A stretch of DNA of 64,000 nucleotides from Pseudogemmobacter lacusdianii (lineage in GTDB: Bacteria; Pseudomonadota; Alphaproteobacteria; Rhodobacterales; Rhodobacteraceae): NCBI RefSeq assembly GCF_030848395.1, contig NZ_JAVDBT010000007.1, positions 62,001 through 126,000 on the forward strand, read 5' to 3'. This document shows positions 18,007 through 27,104 of this stretch, one piece after another; within the stretch, counting starts at the first letter, position 1, and the number at the start of each line of letters is the position of its first letter. Position numbers and translations under genes: made by a program. The notes below the pieces were generated by a model. The model was not told the origin of the DNA. It searched no databases and was given only the letters and a program-made list of their open reading frames with translations.

Positions 18007-18766
18007 AGCCCCAAGCCTGCCAAAGAAGCCGCAAAGCCATGGCGGTTGAGGTCAGGACCAAGAGCGGCCGGATGACTTTTGCGCCGACGACCATCGCCAC
18101 TTTCGCGCCGATCGCCGCGCCCAGCACTTGGCCCAAGGCCATGGCGAAACCGATGATCCACCATGTCGCGCCCGAGAAGGCAAAGACCGCCAGCGCGCCG
18201 AGGTTGGAGGCGAAGTTGAGTAGCTTGGTATGGGCGGTGGCCTTCAAGACGCCGTAGCCCGCCAGCACCACGAAAGCGATCATGAAGAAGCTGCCGGTGC
18301 CGGGACCGAAGAGCCCGTCGTAAGCGGCGATCAGCGGCACGGCGGTGAAGCTGAAGACGGCGGGACGCATACGCTGCGCGCGGTCCTCGTCGGTGAGGCC
18401 TTTGCGCAAGGCAAAGAAGGCGGCGACGCCGATCAGGATGGCGGGCATGATGAGGCGCAAAACCTCGGCTGGGATGAGATGGGCGGCAAGCGCGCCCGCC
18501 GCCCCGCCAAGGCCCGAGATCACCGCCATGAGGGCCTGCTCGCGCAGGCGCACATGGCCCGCGCGCGCGTAAGTCAGGGTGGCGGTGGCGGCGCCAAAGG
18601 TGCCTTGCAGTTTGTTGGTGGCCAAAGCCTCAACCGGGCTGGCGCCGGCGAGAAGAAGGGCGGGCACGGTGATGAGGCCCCCGCCGCCCGCAATGGCATC
18701 GACAAAGCCCGCCAGCACGGCGGCAAGGATCAAAAGGGCGGCAAGCTCGGTGGCGATTTCAAACAT
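18005..18766 (-). CDS. TauE/SafE family permease
   Basis: 253-residue inner-membrane protein with about eight hydrophobic segments. The family pattern AGFVDAIAGGGGLITVPALLLAG near the N-terminus and its internal echo YDGLFGPGTGSFFMIAFV mark the two pseudo-repeats. Members export sulfite, sulfoacetate or related organic anions, but the substrate is not predictable here. The first start in the frame is a TTG at 18802. The ATG at 18766 fits the family N-terminus better. Confidence 0.85.
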   Translation of the reverse strand: MFEIATELAALLILAAVLAGFVDAIAGGGGLITVPALLLAGASPVEALATNKLQGTFGAATATLTYARAGHVRLREQALMAVISGLGGAAGALAAHLIPAEVLRLIMPAILIGVAAFFALRKGLTDEDRAQRMRPAVFSFTAVPLIAAYDGLFGPGTGSFFMIAFVVLAGYGVLKATAHTKLLNFASNLGALAVFAFSGATWWIIGFAMALGQVLGAAIGAKVAMVVGAKVIRPLLVLTSTAMALRLLWQAWG

Positions 18767-18808
18767 GAAAAGGTTTGTCGCGCGCCACCGGGCTTTCGGC
18801 AAGGGTGG

Positions 18809-19684
18809 TTAGGAGACGAATTCTTCCCTAGCGTAGCCTTGCAGATAAAGCAGCGCAGTCAGGTCGCCGTGGTTGATGCGGATTTGGCATTCGGCTTGGA
18901 CTTTGGGCTTGGCGTGGAGCGCGACGCCGGTGCCTGCGGCGAGGAGCATGGGCAGGTCATTGGCGCCGTCGCCGACGGCAATTGCCTCGGCGGGGGTGAA
19001 GCCGAGGCGGGCGGTGATCTCTTGCAGCGCCTCAAGCTTGGCCTCTTTGCCAAGGATCGGGGTGCCGACCTCTCCGGTCAGCAGACCGTCCTTTGCGATC
19101 AAGGTATTGGCGCGGTTCTCGTCAAAGCCCAGCTTACCCGCGATGGCCGAGGTGAAGGCGGTGAAGCCGCCCGAAACCAAGGCGGCATAGGCGCCGCTTG
19201 CCTTCATCGTGGCCAGAAGCACCGGGCCGCCGGGCATCAGGGTGATGCGGTCGCGCAGGACCGAGGCGATCACGGACTCGGGCAGGCCTTTCAGAAGGCC
19301 GACGCGTTCGCGCAGAGCGGCGTCGAAGTCGAGCTCGCCATTCATCGCGCGGGCGGTGATGCCTGCGACATGGGCGCCGACGCCGGCCTCATCGGCCAAC
19401 TCGTCGATGCATTCCTGCTGGATCATCGTCGAATCCATATCGGCGATCAGCAGGCTTTTGCGGCGGCCATCGGTCTTTTGCAGAGCAAGGTCGATGCCAA
19501 GGGTTTGCAGGTCTTCCCAAACTTGCCAGAGGTTATCGGGCTGGCTTTCCACGGGAAATTCCGCCGCCACGCCGGGATCCAGCCACAAAGCATCACCACC
19601 GCCCCAAGCATTGCGCAAGGACTCGACCAATTCACGGCTGAGAACCGGCGTTTCGGGGTTGGTGAGCAGCGAGACTGTGAACAT
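18809..19684 (-). CDS. serB: Phosphoserine phosphatase SerB
   Basis: 291-residue HAD phosphatase for the last step of serine synthesis. The catalytic nucleophile and acid are Asp82 and Asp84 in IADMDST. Motif II is LVSGGFTAF and motif III is AVGDGANDLPML. An N-terminal ACT-like region of about 75 residues precedes the HAD core. The ATG at 19684 is selected by comparison with the family, since the frame stays open upstream without coding character. It diverges from serC-serA, so the whole phosphorylated pathway is in one locus. Confidence 0.94.
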   Translation of the reverse strand: MFTVSLLTNPETPVLSRELVESLRNAWGGGDALWLDPGVAAEFPVESQPDNLWQVWEDLQTLGIDLALQKTDGRRKSLLIADMDSTMIQQECIDELADEAGVGAHVAGITARAMNGELDFDAALRERVGLLKGLPESVIASVLRDRITLMPGGPVLLATMKASGAYAALVSGGFTAFTSAIAGKLGFDENRANTLIAKDGLLTGEVGTPILGKEAKLEALQEITARLGFTPAEAIAVGDGANDLPMLLAAGTGVALHAKPKVQAECQIRINHGDLTALLYLQGYAREEFVS

Positions 19685-19823
19685 CGGCGGGCCTGTCTTT
19701 TGCCGGGCTGACGCGCCGGCAGTTTCCGATCGTGAACGCGAGGGGCTGAAACGCGTCGCTTTCACCGCATGAACCGCCGCAATACCCCGGTTTTTTCGCT
19801 TGTGCCAGAGCGGGGGCAGCTTT

Positions 19824-19879
19824 AAGCCCATCCGTGGGACACCCTTCCCCAACGAAGGGCTTTTAGCTGGAAGGCTACC
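19824..19879 (+). promoter_or_regulatory. Structured leader of serC, candidate serC RNA element
   Basis: The last 56 bases before serC contain competing helices. AAGCCC (19824-19829) can pair with GGGCTT (19857-19862). Alternatively CCCA/TGGG (19827-19830 with 19835-19838) and CCCTTC/GAAGGG (within 19842-19859) form two smaller hairpins. The GGAAGG ribosome site follows. A conserved serC leader motif is known from alphaproteobacteria, and the location and two-hairpin layout fit. I could not test it against a covariance model. Confidence 0.55.
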
Positions 19880-21031
19880 ATGACAGAGTTGAAGACCCCG
19901 GCCGCGCTGCCGGCGAACCCGCGTTTTTCTTCGGGCCCTTGCGCGAAAATTCCCCAATATTCGTTGGATATGCTGGCTGATGCGCCCTTGGGGCGCTCGC
20001 ACCGTGCCGCTGTTGGCAAGGCCAAGCTGAAAGAGGCGATCGACCTCACCCGCGAGATTCTGAACGTTCCGGCTGACTATCGGATCGGCATTGTGCCGGC
20101 CTCGGATACCGGCGCGGTTGAGATGGCTTTGTGGTCGCTTTTGGGCGCCCGTCCGGTGGAGATGCTGGCATGGGAGTCGTTTGGCGAAGGCTGGGTCACC
20201 GATGTGGTGAAACAGCTGAAACTGGACGCTGTGGTGCGCAAGGCGCCTTACGGCCAGATCGTTGATTTTGCGGAAGTCGATTTCGACAAGGATGTCGTTT
20301 TCACTTGGAACGGCACCACCAGCGGCTGCCGTCTGCCGAATGGCGATGCGATCCCGGCGGATCGTGCTGGCCTGACCATCTGCGACGCCACCTCGGCCGC
20401 TTTCGCGATGGATCTGCCTTACGACAAATTGGATGTGGTGACCTTCTCTTGGCAGAAGGTGCTGGGCGGCGAAGGCGCGCATGGGATGCTGATCCTGTCG
20501 CCCCGCGCTGTCGAGCGGCTGGAGAGCTATGTGCCGGCTTGGCCGCTGCCGAAGATCTTCCGGCTGACCGCGAAGGGCAAGCTGATCGAAGGGATTTTTG
20601 CGGGTGAGACCATCAACACGCCCTCGATGCTGGCCAATGAAGACTACCTCGTTGCGCTGAAATGGGCGAAATCCGTTGGCGGCTTGCAGGGGCTGATCGC
20701 GCGCTGCGAGGCCAATGCGAAAGTGGTTTGGGATTTCTGCGCCGCACGGCCTTGGATCGAAAATCTGGCTGAGACGGCAGAGATCGCCTCGACCACCTCG
20801 GTTTGCCTGAAGTTCACCGATCCGCGTATCACCGACGGTGCGGCTTTCGCCAAGAACGTCGCCAAGCGGTTGGAAAAAGCCGGTGCGGGTCTGGACCTTG
20901 GCGCTTACCGCGATGCGCCTGCGGGCCTGCGGATCTGGTGCGGCGCCACGGTGGAAACCGCCGATGTGGCAGCGCTTATGCCTTGGATCGAATGGGCCTT
21001 TGAGGCCGAAATCGCGGCCCTGACCGCCTGA
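19880..21031 (+). CDS. serC: Phosphoserine transaminase SerC
   Basis: 383-residue PLP enzyme converting 3-phosphohydroxypyruvate and glutamate to phosphoserine. The PLP lysine is Lys193 in [14 protein letters not shown]. The N-terminus [13 protein letters not shown] and the C-terminal [15 protein letters not shown] match the alphaproteobacterial/archaeal-type SerC, which is a little longer than the enterobacterial enzyme. The start follows GGAAGG. serA follows after 61 bases in the same direction, consistent with an operon. Confidence 0.95.
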   Translation: MTELKTPAALPANPRFSSGPCAKIPQYSLDMLADAPLGRSHRAAVGKAKLKEAIDLTREILNVPADYRIGIVPASDTGAVEMALWSLLGARPVEMLAWESFGEGWVTDVVKQLKLDAVVRKAPYGQIVDFAEVDFDKDVVFTWNGTTSGCRLPNGDAIPADRAGLTICDATSAAFAMDLPYDKLDVVTFSWQKVLGGEGAHGMLILSPRAVERLESYVPAWPLPKIFRLTAKGKLIEGIFAGETINTPSMLANEDYLVALKWAKSVGGLQGLIARCEANAKVVWDFCAARPWIENLAETAEIASTTSVCLKFTDPRITDGAAFAKNVAKRLEKAGAGLDLGAYRDAPAGLRIWCGATVETADVAALMPWIEWAFEAEIAALTA

Positions 21032-21092
21032 TCTTGCGCGGCGGGGTGCATCCCCGCCCCTTCCCCTTATCCAGATAGACAGGAGCCCAAAG

Positions 21093-22688
21093 ATGGCACC
21101 GCGCGTTCTCGTCTCCGACGAACTCTCCGAAACCGCCGTTCAAATCTTCCGCGACCGTGGGGTCGAGGTCGATTATATGCCGAAGCTTGGCAAAGACAAA
21201 GAGAAGCTGGCGGAAATCATCAGCCAATATGACGGCCTTGCGATCCGCTCGGCCACCAAAGTCACCGCCAAGCTTTTGGAAAATGCCACCAATCTGAAAG
21301 TGGTGGGCCGCGCCGGGATTGGTGTGGATAACGTCGATATCCCGGCGGCGTCGAAAAACGGCGTGATCGTGATGAACACGCCCTTCGGCAACTCGGTCAC
21401 CACCGCCGAACATGCCATTGCGATGATGTTCGCCATTGCGCGCCAATTGCCCGAGGCTTCCGCCTCGACCCATGCTGGCAAATGGGAAAAGTCGAAGTTC
21501 ATGGGGGTTGAGCTGTTCAACAAGACCCTTGGTGTGATCGGCGCTGGCAATATCGGCGGCATCGTTTGCGACCGCGCGGTTGGCCTGAAGATGAAGGTCG
21601 TGGCCTTCGACCCCTTCCTGTCGGAAGAGCGCGCCAAGCAATTGGGCGTGACCAAGGTGGAACTCGACGAGCTCTTGGCCCGCGCCGATTTCATCACGCT
21701 GCATGTGCCGCTGACCGATAAGACCCGCAACATCCTTGGCCGCGAGAACCTTGCGAAAACCAAGAAAGGCGTGCGGATCATCAACTGCGCCCGTGGCGGA
21801 TTGATCGATGAGGCCGCGCTGAAAGACGCGCTTGACGCTGGCCATGTGGCAGGTGCTGCCTTGGACGTGTTCGAGGTCGAGCCCGCCACCGAAAACGTGC
21901 TCTTCAACCACCCCAATGTTGTGGTCACGCCGCACCTTGGCGCCTCGACCACCGAAGCGCAGGAAAACGTGGCCCTGCAAGTGGCCGAGCAAATGTCGGA
22001 CTACCTCTTGACGGGTGCCGTCTCCAACGCGCTCAACATGCCCAATGTCACGGCGGAAGAAGCCACGGTCATGGGTCCTTGGGTGAAACTGGCGGGCCAT
22101 CTCGGCGCCTTCATCGGCCAAATGACCGATGAGCCGATCAAGGCGATCAACATCCTCTATGACGGCAAAGTCTCGGAGATGAATGTCGCCGCCTTGAACC
22201 AATCGGTGATCGCAGGCGTGTTGAAAGCACAAAACCCGGATGTGAACCTCGTCTCGGCCCCGGTTGTGGCGAAAGACAAGGGCATCCAGATCTCGACCAC
22301 CCGGCAAGACAAATCCGGCGCCTTTGACGCCTATGTCAAAGTCACCATGGTCACCGACAAGCGTGAACGCTCGGTCGCGGGCACCTGCTTCTCGGATGGC
22401 AAGCCGCGCTTCATCCAGATCAAGGGCATCAATATCGACGCCGAAGTGGGCGAGCATATGCTCTACACCACCAATGAAGACGTGCCCGGCATCATTGGCC
22501 TTCTCGGCATGACCATGGGCAAGAACAGCGTCAACATCGCGAACTTCACCCTTGGCCGTTCGGGCGTGGGACAAGAGGCGATTGCGCTTCTCTACCTCGA
22601 CCAGCAGATCGACCCGAAAGTGGTGGAAACGCTGGAATCGACCGGCCTCTTCCAGCAGGTGAAACCGCTGCATTTTGTTGGCGCCTAA
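21093..22688 (+). CDS. serA: D-3-phosphoglycerate dehydrogenase SerA (long form)
   Basis: 531-residue NAD-dependent first enzyme of serine synthesis. It has the Rossmann motif GVIGAGNIGGIV, the catalytic His region HLGASTTEAQENVA, an intervening ASB domain (about residues 315-450) and a C-terminal ACT domain (GLLGMTMGKNSVNIANFTLGR). This is the long type-I form, which can be feedback inhibited by serine. AGGAG precedes the ATG. The terminator/repeat at 22736 ends the operon. Confidence 0.95.
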   Translation: MAPRVLVSDELSETAVQIFRDRGVEVDYMPKLGKDKEKLAEIISQYDGLAIRSATKVTAKLLENATNLKVVGRAGIGVDNVDIPAASKNGVIVMNTPFGNSVTTAEHAIAMMFAIARQLPEASASTHAGKWEKSKFMGVELFNKTLGVIGAGNIGGIVCDRAVGLKMKVVAFDPFLSEERAKQLGVTKVELDELLARADFITLHVPLTDKTRNILGRENLAKTKKGVRIINCARGGLIDEAALKDALDAGHVAGAALDVFEVEPATENVLFNHPNVVVTPHLGASTTEAQENVALQVAEQMSDYLLTGAVSNALNMPNVTAEEATVMGPWVKLAGHLGAFIGQMTDEPIKAINILYDGKVSEMNVAALNQSVIAGVLKAQNPDVNLVSAPVVAKDKGIQISTTRQDKSGAFDAYVKVTMVTDKRERSVAGTCFSDGKPRFIQIKGINIDAEVGEHMLYTTNEDVPGIIGLLGMTMGKNSVNIANFTLGRSGVGQEAIALLYLDQQIDPKVVETLESTGLFQQVKPLHFVGA

Positions 22689-22735
22689 AGCGCGCAATAT
22701 CTGAAGGTGTTAAAAGCCAAGCTCTTGCACCTTCG

Positions 22736-22796
22736 CCTTGACAGAAATACTCCACAGGGGGTCCGGGGGACGTGAAGTCCCCCGGCCTTTTTTGCA
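22736..22796 (+). terminator. Terminator of the serC-serA operon (repeat family copy 3)
   Basis: TTGACAGAAATACTCC leads into a perfect 9-base stem CCGGGGGAC / GTCCCCCGG (22763-22771 with 22777-22785, loop GTGAA), then CCTTTTTTT. It shares the left half of the hairpin repeat family but, unlike other copies, carries a true T-tract in the plus direction. Confidence 0.85.
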
Positions 22797-22843
22797 TTTT
22801 GGGGGACGATCCCCCGGCTTTTGCCGTTTAAAGGAACAGCCTC

Positions 22844-23614
22844 ATGCGCGCCTATGCTGTCGGTGATATCCATGGCCATCTGGATCTCTTGAAAGAGGTC
22901 CATGCGCTGATCGCGGCGGATATGGCCCAGCATGGTGCCGCCCCCGTGGTGCATGTCGGCGATCTTGTCGACCGCGGCCCCGACAGCCGCGGCGTCATTG
23001 ACTACCTGATGCAGGGCATCGCGGCGGGCCAAGACTGGACCGTGCTCAAAGGCAATCACGACCGGATGTTCTGGCGCTTCCTGCGCGATCCGGCCGAATT
23101 GGAACCCGGCCTGCGCGCGGATCTCAGCTGGCTGCACCCGAAAATCGGCGGGGCGGAAACGTTGGAATCTTACGGGCTCCACGCCCCCGGCGACCGCCCG
23201 ATTGACGCGGTCCATGCCGAGGCCGTGGCAGCGGTGCCGCAAGCGCATCGGGATTTCATCGAAAACCTGCCCAGCATCTACCCCTTGGGTGAGGTGGTCT
23301 TTGCCCATGCTGGCATCCGCCCCGAGACCCAGCTGCAAGACCAGATCGAAGATGATCTTCTTTGGATCCGCGGCGTCTTCCTTGAATATGACGAAAGCTT
23401 CGGGCCTTTGGTGATCCATGGCCATACCGCGCTTGAGGCCGCCACCCATTACGGCAACCGCGTCAATATCGACAGCGCCGCCGCCTATGGTGGGCCGCTG
23501 ACCGCCATCGTGATCGAAGGGCGCGAAGTGTGGCAGCTGACGCCCGAGGGCCGCAAGCCCCTGCGCCGCGACGTCCCCGCGCCCTTCCTGAAATACATGC
23601 CGCCCAGCCGGTAA
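22844..23614 (+). CDS. Metallophosphoesterase (serine/threonine phosphatase / ApaH-like)
   Basis: 256-residue calcineurin-like phosphoesterase with all metal motifs: GDIHGH at residues 7-12, GDLVDRGPDS, GNHDRM, AHAG and GHT. This is the PPP/PrpE-like family. Substrates may be phosphoproteins, Ap4A or similar, and the sequence alone does not decide. It is separated from serA by the terminator, so it has its own transcript. Length is normal. Confidence 0.85.
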   Translation: MRAYAVGDIHGHLDLLKEVHALIAADMAQHGAAPVVHVGDLVDRGPDSRGVIDYLMQGIAAGQDWTVLKGNHDRMFWRFLRDPAELEPGLRADLSWLHPKIGGAETLESYGLHAPGDRPIDAVHAEAVAAVPQAHRDFIENLPSIYPLGEVVFAHAGIRPETQLQDQIEDDLLWIRGVFLEYDESFGPLVIHGHTALEAATHYGNRVNIDSAAAYGGPLTAIVIEGREVWQLTPEGRKPLRRDVPAPFLKYMPPSR

Positions 23615-23660
23615 GGCTCAGTCGCTGAGGCCCAGTCGCGAACGCCAAGCAGCGGGGCCG

Positions 23661-23855
23661 TCAGGCCCCGTCGCGCGCCAGCACCATCGCGGCCTCTAAG
23701 GCCGCCGCTTCGCCAATATGATTGGCCAAGATCAGCACCAGCCGGGCGTTCAACGCATGGCTCTGGCCCTCGCTCAACCCCTTATGCGTGGCCAAAAGCC
23801 TTGCATAAAACCCATCCGGATCGGCGATATTGGGTCTGGTGATCAAAGCGCTCAT
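23661..23855 (-). CDS. DUF2783 domain-containing protein
   Basis: 64-residue soluble protein of unknown function, rich in Ala and Leu and mostly helical. Its ATG overlaps the TGA of the monooxygenase gene (ATGA), with GGAGG inside that gene, so it is translationally coupled. In relatives this family also sits next to the FAD monooxygenase, which suggests it assists or regulates that enzyme. This is inferred from linkage only. Confidence 0.8.
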   Translation of the reverse strand: MSALITRPNIADPDGFYARLLATHKGLSEGQSHALNARLVLILANHIGEAAALEAAMVLARDGA

Positions 23856-25399
23856 GTCCGGCCCTCCTGCGCGGCCAATAGGGCTGCGGCCACCTCCTCG
23901 GCACTGGCCGAGACCCAGCGCGCCGCGATCACCTGATCGGGTCGCACCAGATAGAGTGCCGTCACCTCACTGCCCAACCAGCGCTTGATGACGGCCGCAT
24001 TGGGCTGCGGGCGCAGCACCGGAAGGCCGGGCAGTTCGGGTGCCTCGCCAAAGGCCACCAGCACGAAGCGCCCGCCCAAAGCATCGATCAGCCAGCCGTC
24101 GCCTTGCGGCGCATCGGGGGCCACCGAACCCGGCCGCGCGGCTTGCGGCAAAGCCGGATGATCGGGGGCTTCCAGCGGATAGGTGCAGGGCTTCGAGAGC
24201 CGGCCCGAATTCACCATCGGCCGGGCAAAATCCGCCCGCCCCGCCAGATGCAACACCGCATCGCGGAAGAGCCGTTCCACACCTGCCCCCGGCGACATGA
24301 ACCGGGTCGAGCGGGAGGAGTTCATCAGATTCTCATCCGCACCATGCACCCGCTCGCAGTCGTAAGCCATCAGCGCCGCCGCCGGGGCCTCGCCCCGCAG
24401 CACGGCCGCCAAACGCCAGCCCAAAGCATCGACATCTTGCAAGCCAGAATTGCCGCCGCGCGCCCCGAAGGGCGAGACGACATGCGCGGAATCGCCAGCA
24501 AAGATCACCCGATCTTGCACGAAGCTGCGCATGCGGCGGCATTGGAAGGTGTAGATCGAGGTCCAATCGAGGCTGAAATCGCGATGCCCCACCACCCGCT
24601 CAATCCGCGGTAAGATGCGCTCGGGCTGCCGCTCCACCTCGGGGTCCGTGTCCCATCCCAGTTGCAAATCAATGCGATAGATATTGTCGGGCTGTTTGTG
24701 CAGCAAAGCCGATTGGCCGGCATGAAAGCCCGGCTCAAACCAAAACCGCCGCTCGGAAGGGAAATCCGCCTCCATCTCGATATCGGCAATCAAGAAGCGC
24801 TCTTCAAAAAGCTCGCCCTCAAATTCCAGCCCCAGCATCCCCCGCAAGGGCGAGCGCGCGCCGTCACAAGCCACGACATAATCGGCCTGCAAAGCATAAG
24901 TCCCATCCGGCGTCTCAATGCTCAACGCAACATGATCCGCCCCCTGCACCACCCCGGTCACCCGGTTCTTCCAGCGCAGATCGACGCCCAGTTCCACCGC
25001 CCGCGCGACCAAAAACGCCTCAACCCAATATTGCTGAAGGTTCACGAAGGCGGGCATCTTATGACCGTCCTCGGGCAGAAGGTCGAAGTTAAACACCTCG
25101 GCCTCACGGTGATAGGTGCGCCCGACCTGCCAGATCACGCCCTTCTCAACGCAAGGCTGACCCACGCCCAAACGGTCCAAAATCTCCAGCGAGCGCTTTG
25201 ACCAACAAATCGCCCGGCTCCCGACCGAGACGACATTGTTGTCATCGACCACCACCGCCCGCACCCCGTGATTGGCCAGCTCAATCGCCATCGCAAGGCC
25301 CACGGGGCCTGCCCCAACGATCACCACCGGATGCCGAGGCTCTGCCTCGCGCAAGCCAGCTGGCGGCACATAGTCAAATGGTCTATAATCGTAAGGCAT
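23852..25399 (-). CDS. FAD-dependent aromatic monooxygenase, MhpA-like
   Basis: 515-residue group A flavoprotein hydroxylase. It shows the FAD GxGxxG motif VIVGAGPVGLAMAIELA near residue 27, the DG motif region YVVACDGARSPLRGMLG and the second FAD motif VIFAGDSAHVVSPFGARGGNSGLQD. It ends in a thioredoxin-like tail. The family includes 3-(3-hydroxyphenyl)propionate hydroxylase and related phenol hydroxylases. The gene has its own GGAGGGG start and is coupled to DUF2783. It lies near hmgA/fahA but in a separate block, so a role in feeding an aromatic compound into homogentisate is a hypothesis. Confidence 0.85.
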   Translation of the reverse strand: MPYDYRPFDYVPPAGLREAEPRHPVVIVGAGPVGLAMAIELANHGVRAVVVDDNNVVSVGSRAICWSKRSLEILDRLGVGQPCVEKGVIWQVGRTYHREAEVFNFDLLPEDGHKMPAFVNLQQYWVEAFLVARAVELGVDLRWKNRVTGVVQGADHVALSIETPDGTYALQADYVVACDGARSPLRGMLGLEFEGELFEERFLIADIEMEADFPSERRFWFEPGFHAGQSALLHKQPDNIYRIDLQLGWDTDPEVERQPERILPRIERVVGHRDFSLDWTSIYTFQCRRMRSFVQDRVIFAGDSAHVVSPFGARGGNSGLQDVDALGWRLAAVLRGEAPAAALMAYDCERVHGADENLMNSSRSTRFMSPGAGVERLFRDAVLHLAGRADFARPMVNSGRLSKPCTYPLEAPDHPALPQAARPGSVAPDAPQGDGWLIDALGGRFVLVAFGEAPELPGLPVLRPQPNAAVIKRWLGSEVTALYLVRPDQVIAARWVSASAEEVAAALLAAQEGRT

Positions 25400-25422
25400 G
25401 TCCCCTCCCCAGGATGCAGCCC

Positions 25423-25471
25423 TTCATCTTGACGTAAATACTCCAGGGGGTGCGGGGGACTGGTCCCCCGC
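25423..25471 (+). repeat. Intergenic hairpin repeat, copy 4
   Basis: TTCATCTTGACGTAAATACT followed by a 9-base stem GCGGGGGAC / GTCCCCCGC (25452-25460 with 25463-25471). It lies between two minus-strand genes, just beyond the stop of the upstream one (25492). In that transcript the hairpin would come first and the AT-rich part second. Confidence 0.65.
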
Positions 25472-25491
25472 CGCCGGCCCGAGGTGCGCCC

Positions 25492-26442
25492 TTAGCCTTG
25501 CAAAGCCTCCCACATCTGGCGGTCGCGCTCGGCGGTCCAGATGCGGGGCGTATCCAACCCGCGCGCCTCGTCATAGGCGCGGGCCACGTTGAAGGGCAGG
25601 CAATGCTCGTAGATGGCGAAGTCTTTGAATTTCGGATCACAAACCGCGCGGCAAGCGTCCCATGCCTCTTTCAAAGATCCGCCGCGCGCCGCCACTTTCG
25701 CCACCGGGCGATAGGTGCTTTCGACGAAATCCGCCGTGGCGGCGATCGCCTTGGCCACCATCTCGCGGCCGACCAAAGCATCGCCCCGACCGGGCGCAAT
25801 CGCCACCGGATCGAAGGCGGCGATATTCTCCAAAGTCTGGCCCCAATCGGCGAAATGACCATCGCCGCAATAGCAAGCCGAGTGATATTCCACGATATCG
25901 CCGGTGAACATCACCTCGGCATCGGGCAGCCAGACCACCGCATCGCCAGCGGTATGGGCGCGGCCCAGATGCATGATGTCGACCCGGCGATTGCCAAGAT
26001 AGACCGTCATCGCATCGGAAAACGTCGTCGTGGGCCAAGTCAGGCCGGGAATCTCTTCATGGCCCTGAAAGAGCCGCGGGAAGCGGCCAAATTCGCTGTC
26101 CCAATCCTCTTGCCCCCGCTCCACCACCATCGCGCGCGCCGCATCCGACATGATGATCTCGCGCGCACCGTAAGCCGAGGCGCCCAGCACCCGCACCGCA
26201 TGGTAATGCGTCAGCACCAGATGGGTGATCGGCTTGTCGGTGACAGAACGGATATGCTCGATCACTTTGCGCGCCAGACGCGGGGTGGCCTGCGCCTCGA
26301 CCACCATGACGCCTTCGTCACCGATGATCACGCCGGTGTTCGGATCCCCCTCGGCGGTGAAGGCGTAAAGCCCCGGCCCCACTTCGGTGAAACTGGTCTT
26401 CTTCTCGCTCAGATCGCCTGCCGATGCGAATTCTTTGGCCAT
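25492..26442 (-). CDS. MBL-fold hydrolase-like protein with an altered metal motif
   Basis: 316-residue metallo-beta-lactamase fold protein. The first metal motif reads THYHAVRVLG instead of THxHxDH, so the second-site Asp and the following His are replaced by Val and Arg. Later ligands look intact: His in MHLGRAHTAGD and Asp in FTGDIVE. The C-terminal third is family-specific. It may bind one metal or have lost classical hydrolysis. It diverges from the DUF2585 gene and precedes the monooxygenase gene on the same strand. GGAAGAG precedes the ATG. Confidence 0.8.
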   Translation of the reverse strand: MAKEFASAGDLSEKKTSFTEVGPGLYAFTAEGDPNTGVIIGDEGVMVVEAQATPRLARKVIEHIRSVTDKPITHLVLTHYHAVRVLGASAYGAREIIMSDAARAMVVERGQEDWDSEFGRFPRLFQGHEEIPGLTWPTTTFSDAMTVYLGNRRVDIMHLGRAHTAGDAVVWLPDAEVMFTGDIVEYHSACYCGDGHFADWGQTLENIAAFDPVAIAPGRGDALVGREMVAKAIAATADFVESTYRPVAKVAARGGSLKEAWDACRAVCDPKFKDFAIYEHCLPFNVARAYDEARGLDTPRIWTAERDRQMWEALQG

Positions 26443-26529
26443 GTTCTCTTCCGCCCTTTGCTATTCCATACCCGTCTTGCGCCGGTTTCACCCTTGTCAG
26501 GCCGCAATCCGCGTGCTCCCAATGCGCCT

Positions 26530-27090
26530 ATGACCAGACGCACCCCCTATCTTATCACCGCCGGTATCATCCTGCTGACCGCCGCCTATCTTTTGTGGAT
26601 CGGGCGCGAGCCGATTTGCAAATGTGGTTATGTCAAACTTTGGCATGGCACGGTGATCAGCTCGGAAAACAGCCAGCATATCTCTGACTGGTATACCCCC
26701 AGCCATATCATCCATGGCTTTATTTTCTTTGGGCTTTTGTCCTTCTTCGCCCATAGGCTCAGCTTTGGCTGGCGACTGGTCATTGCCACCTTGCTTGAGG
26801 CGGCATGGGAGATCATCGAGAATTCCGATGCGATCATCGAGCGTTATCGCAGCGTGACGATCAGCCTCGATTACTACGGGGATTCCGTGGTGAATGTGGT
26901 GGCCGATATTCTGGCGATGATCCTTGGCTTCTACCTTGCGGCCAAGCTGCCGGTGCGGGTGACCGTGGCGCTGGCGATCGCTTTCGAAGTGATGACGATC
27001 TGGCTGATCCGCGACGGTCTGGCACTGAACGTGCTGATGCTGGCCTTCCCCATCGAGGCGGTGGCGGATTGGCAATCCGCCGGACGCTGA
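26530..27090 (+). CDS. DUF2585 (UPF0314) membrane protein
   Basis: 186-residue integral membrane protein with about four to five hydrophobic segments, starting with LITAGIILLTAAYLLWIG. Conserved family motifs include CKCGYVKLWHG, SEN-SQHISDWYTPSHIIHG and AAWEIIENSDAIIERYR. The function is unknown. It is transcribed against both neighbours, between fahA and the MBL-fold gene, so it splits the homogentisate block into two units. The longer open frame upstream overlaps the MBL gene and is not coding. Confidence 0.85.
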   Translation: MTRRTPYLITAGIILLTAAYLLWIGREPICKCGYVKLWHGTVISSENSQHISDWYTPSHIIHGFIFFGLLSFFAHRLSFGWRLVIATLLEAAWEIIENSDAIIERYRSVTISLDYYGDSVVNVVADILAMILGFYLAAKLPVRVTVALAIAFEVMTIWLIRDGLALNVLMLAFPIEAVADWQSAGR

Positions 27091-27104
27091 GGGGAAAGCA
27101 GGGC

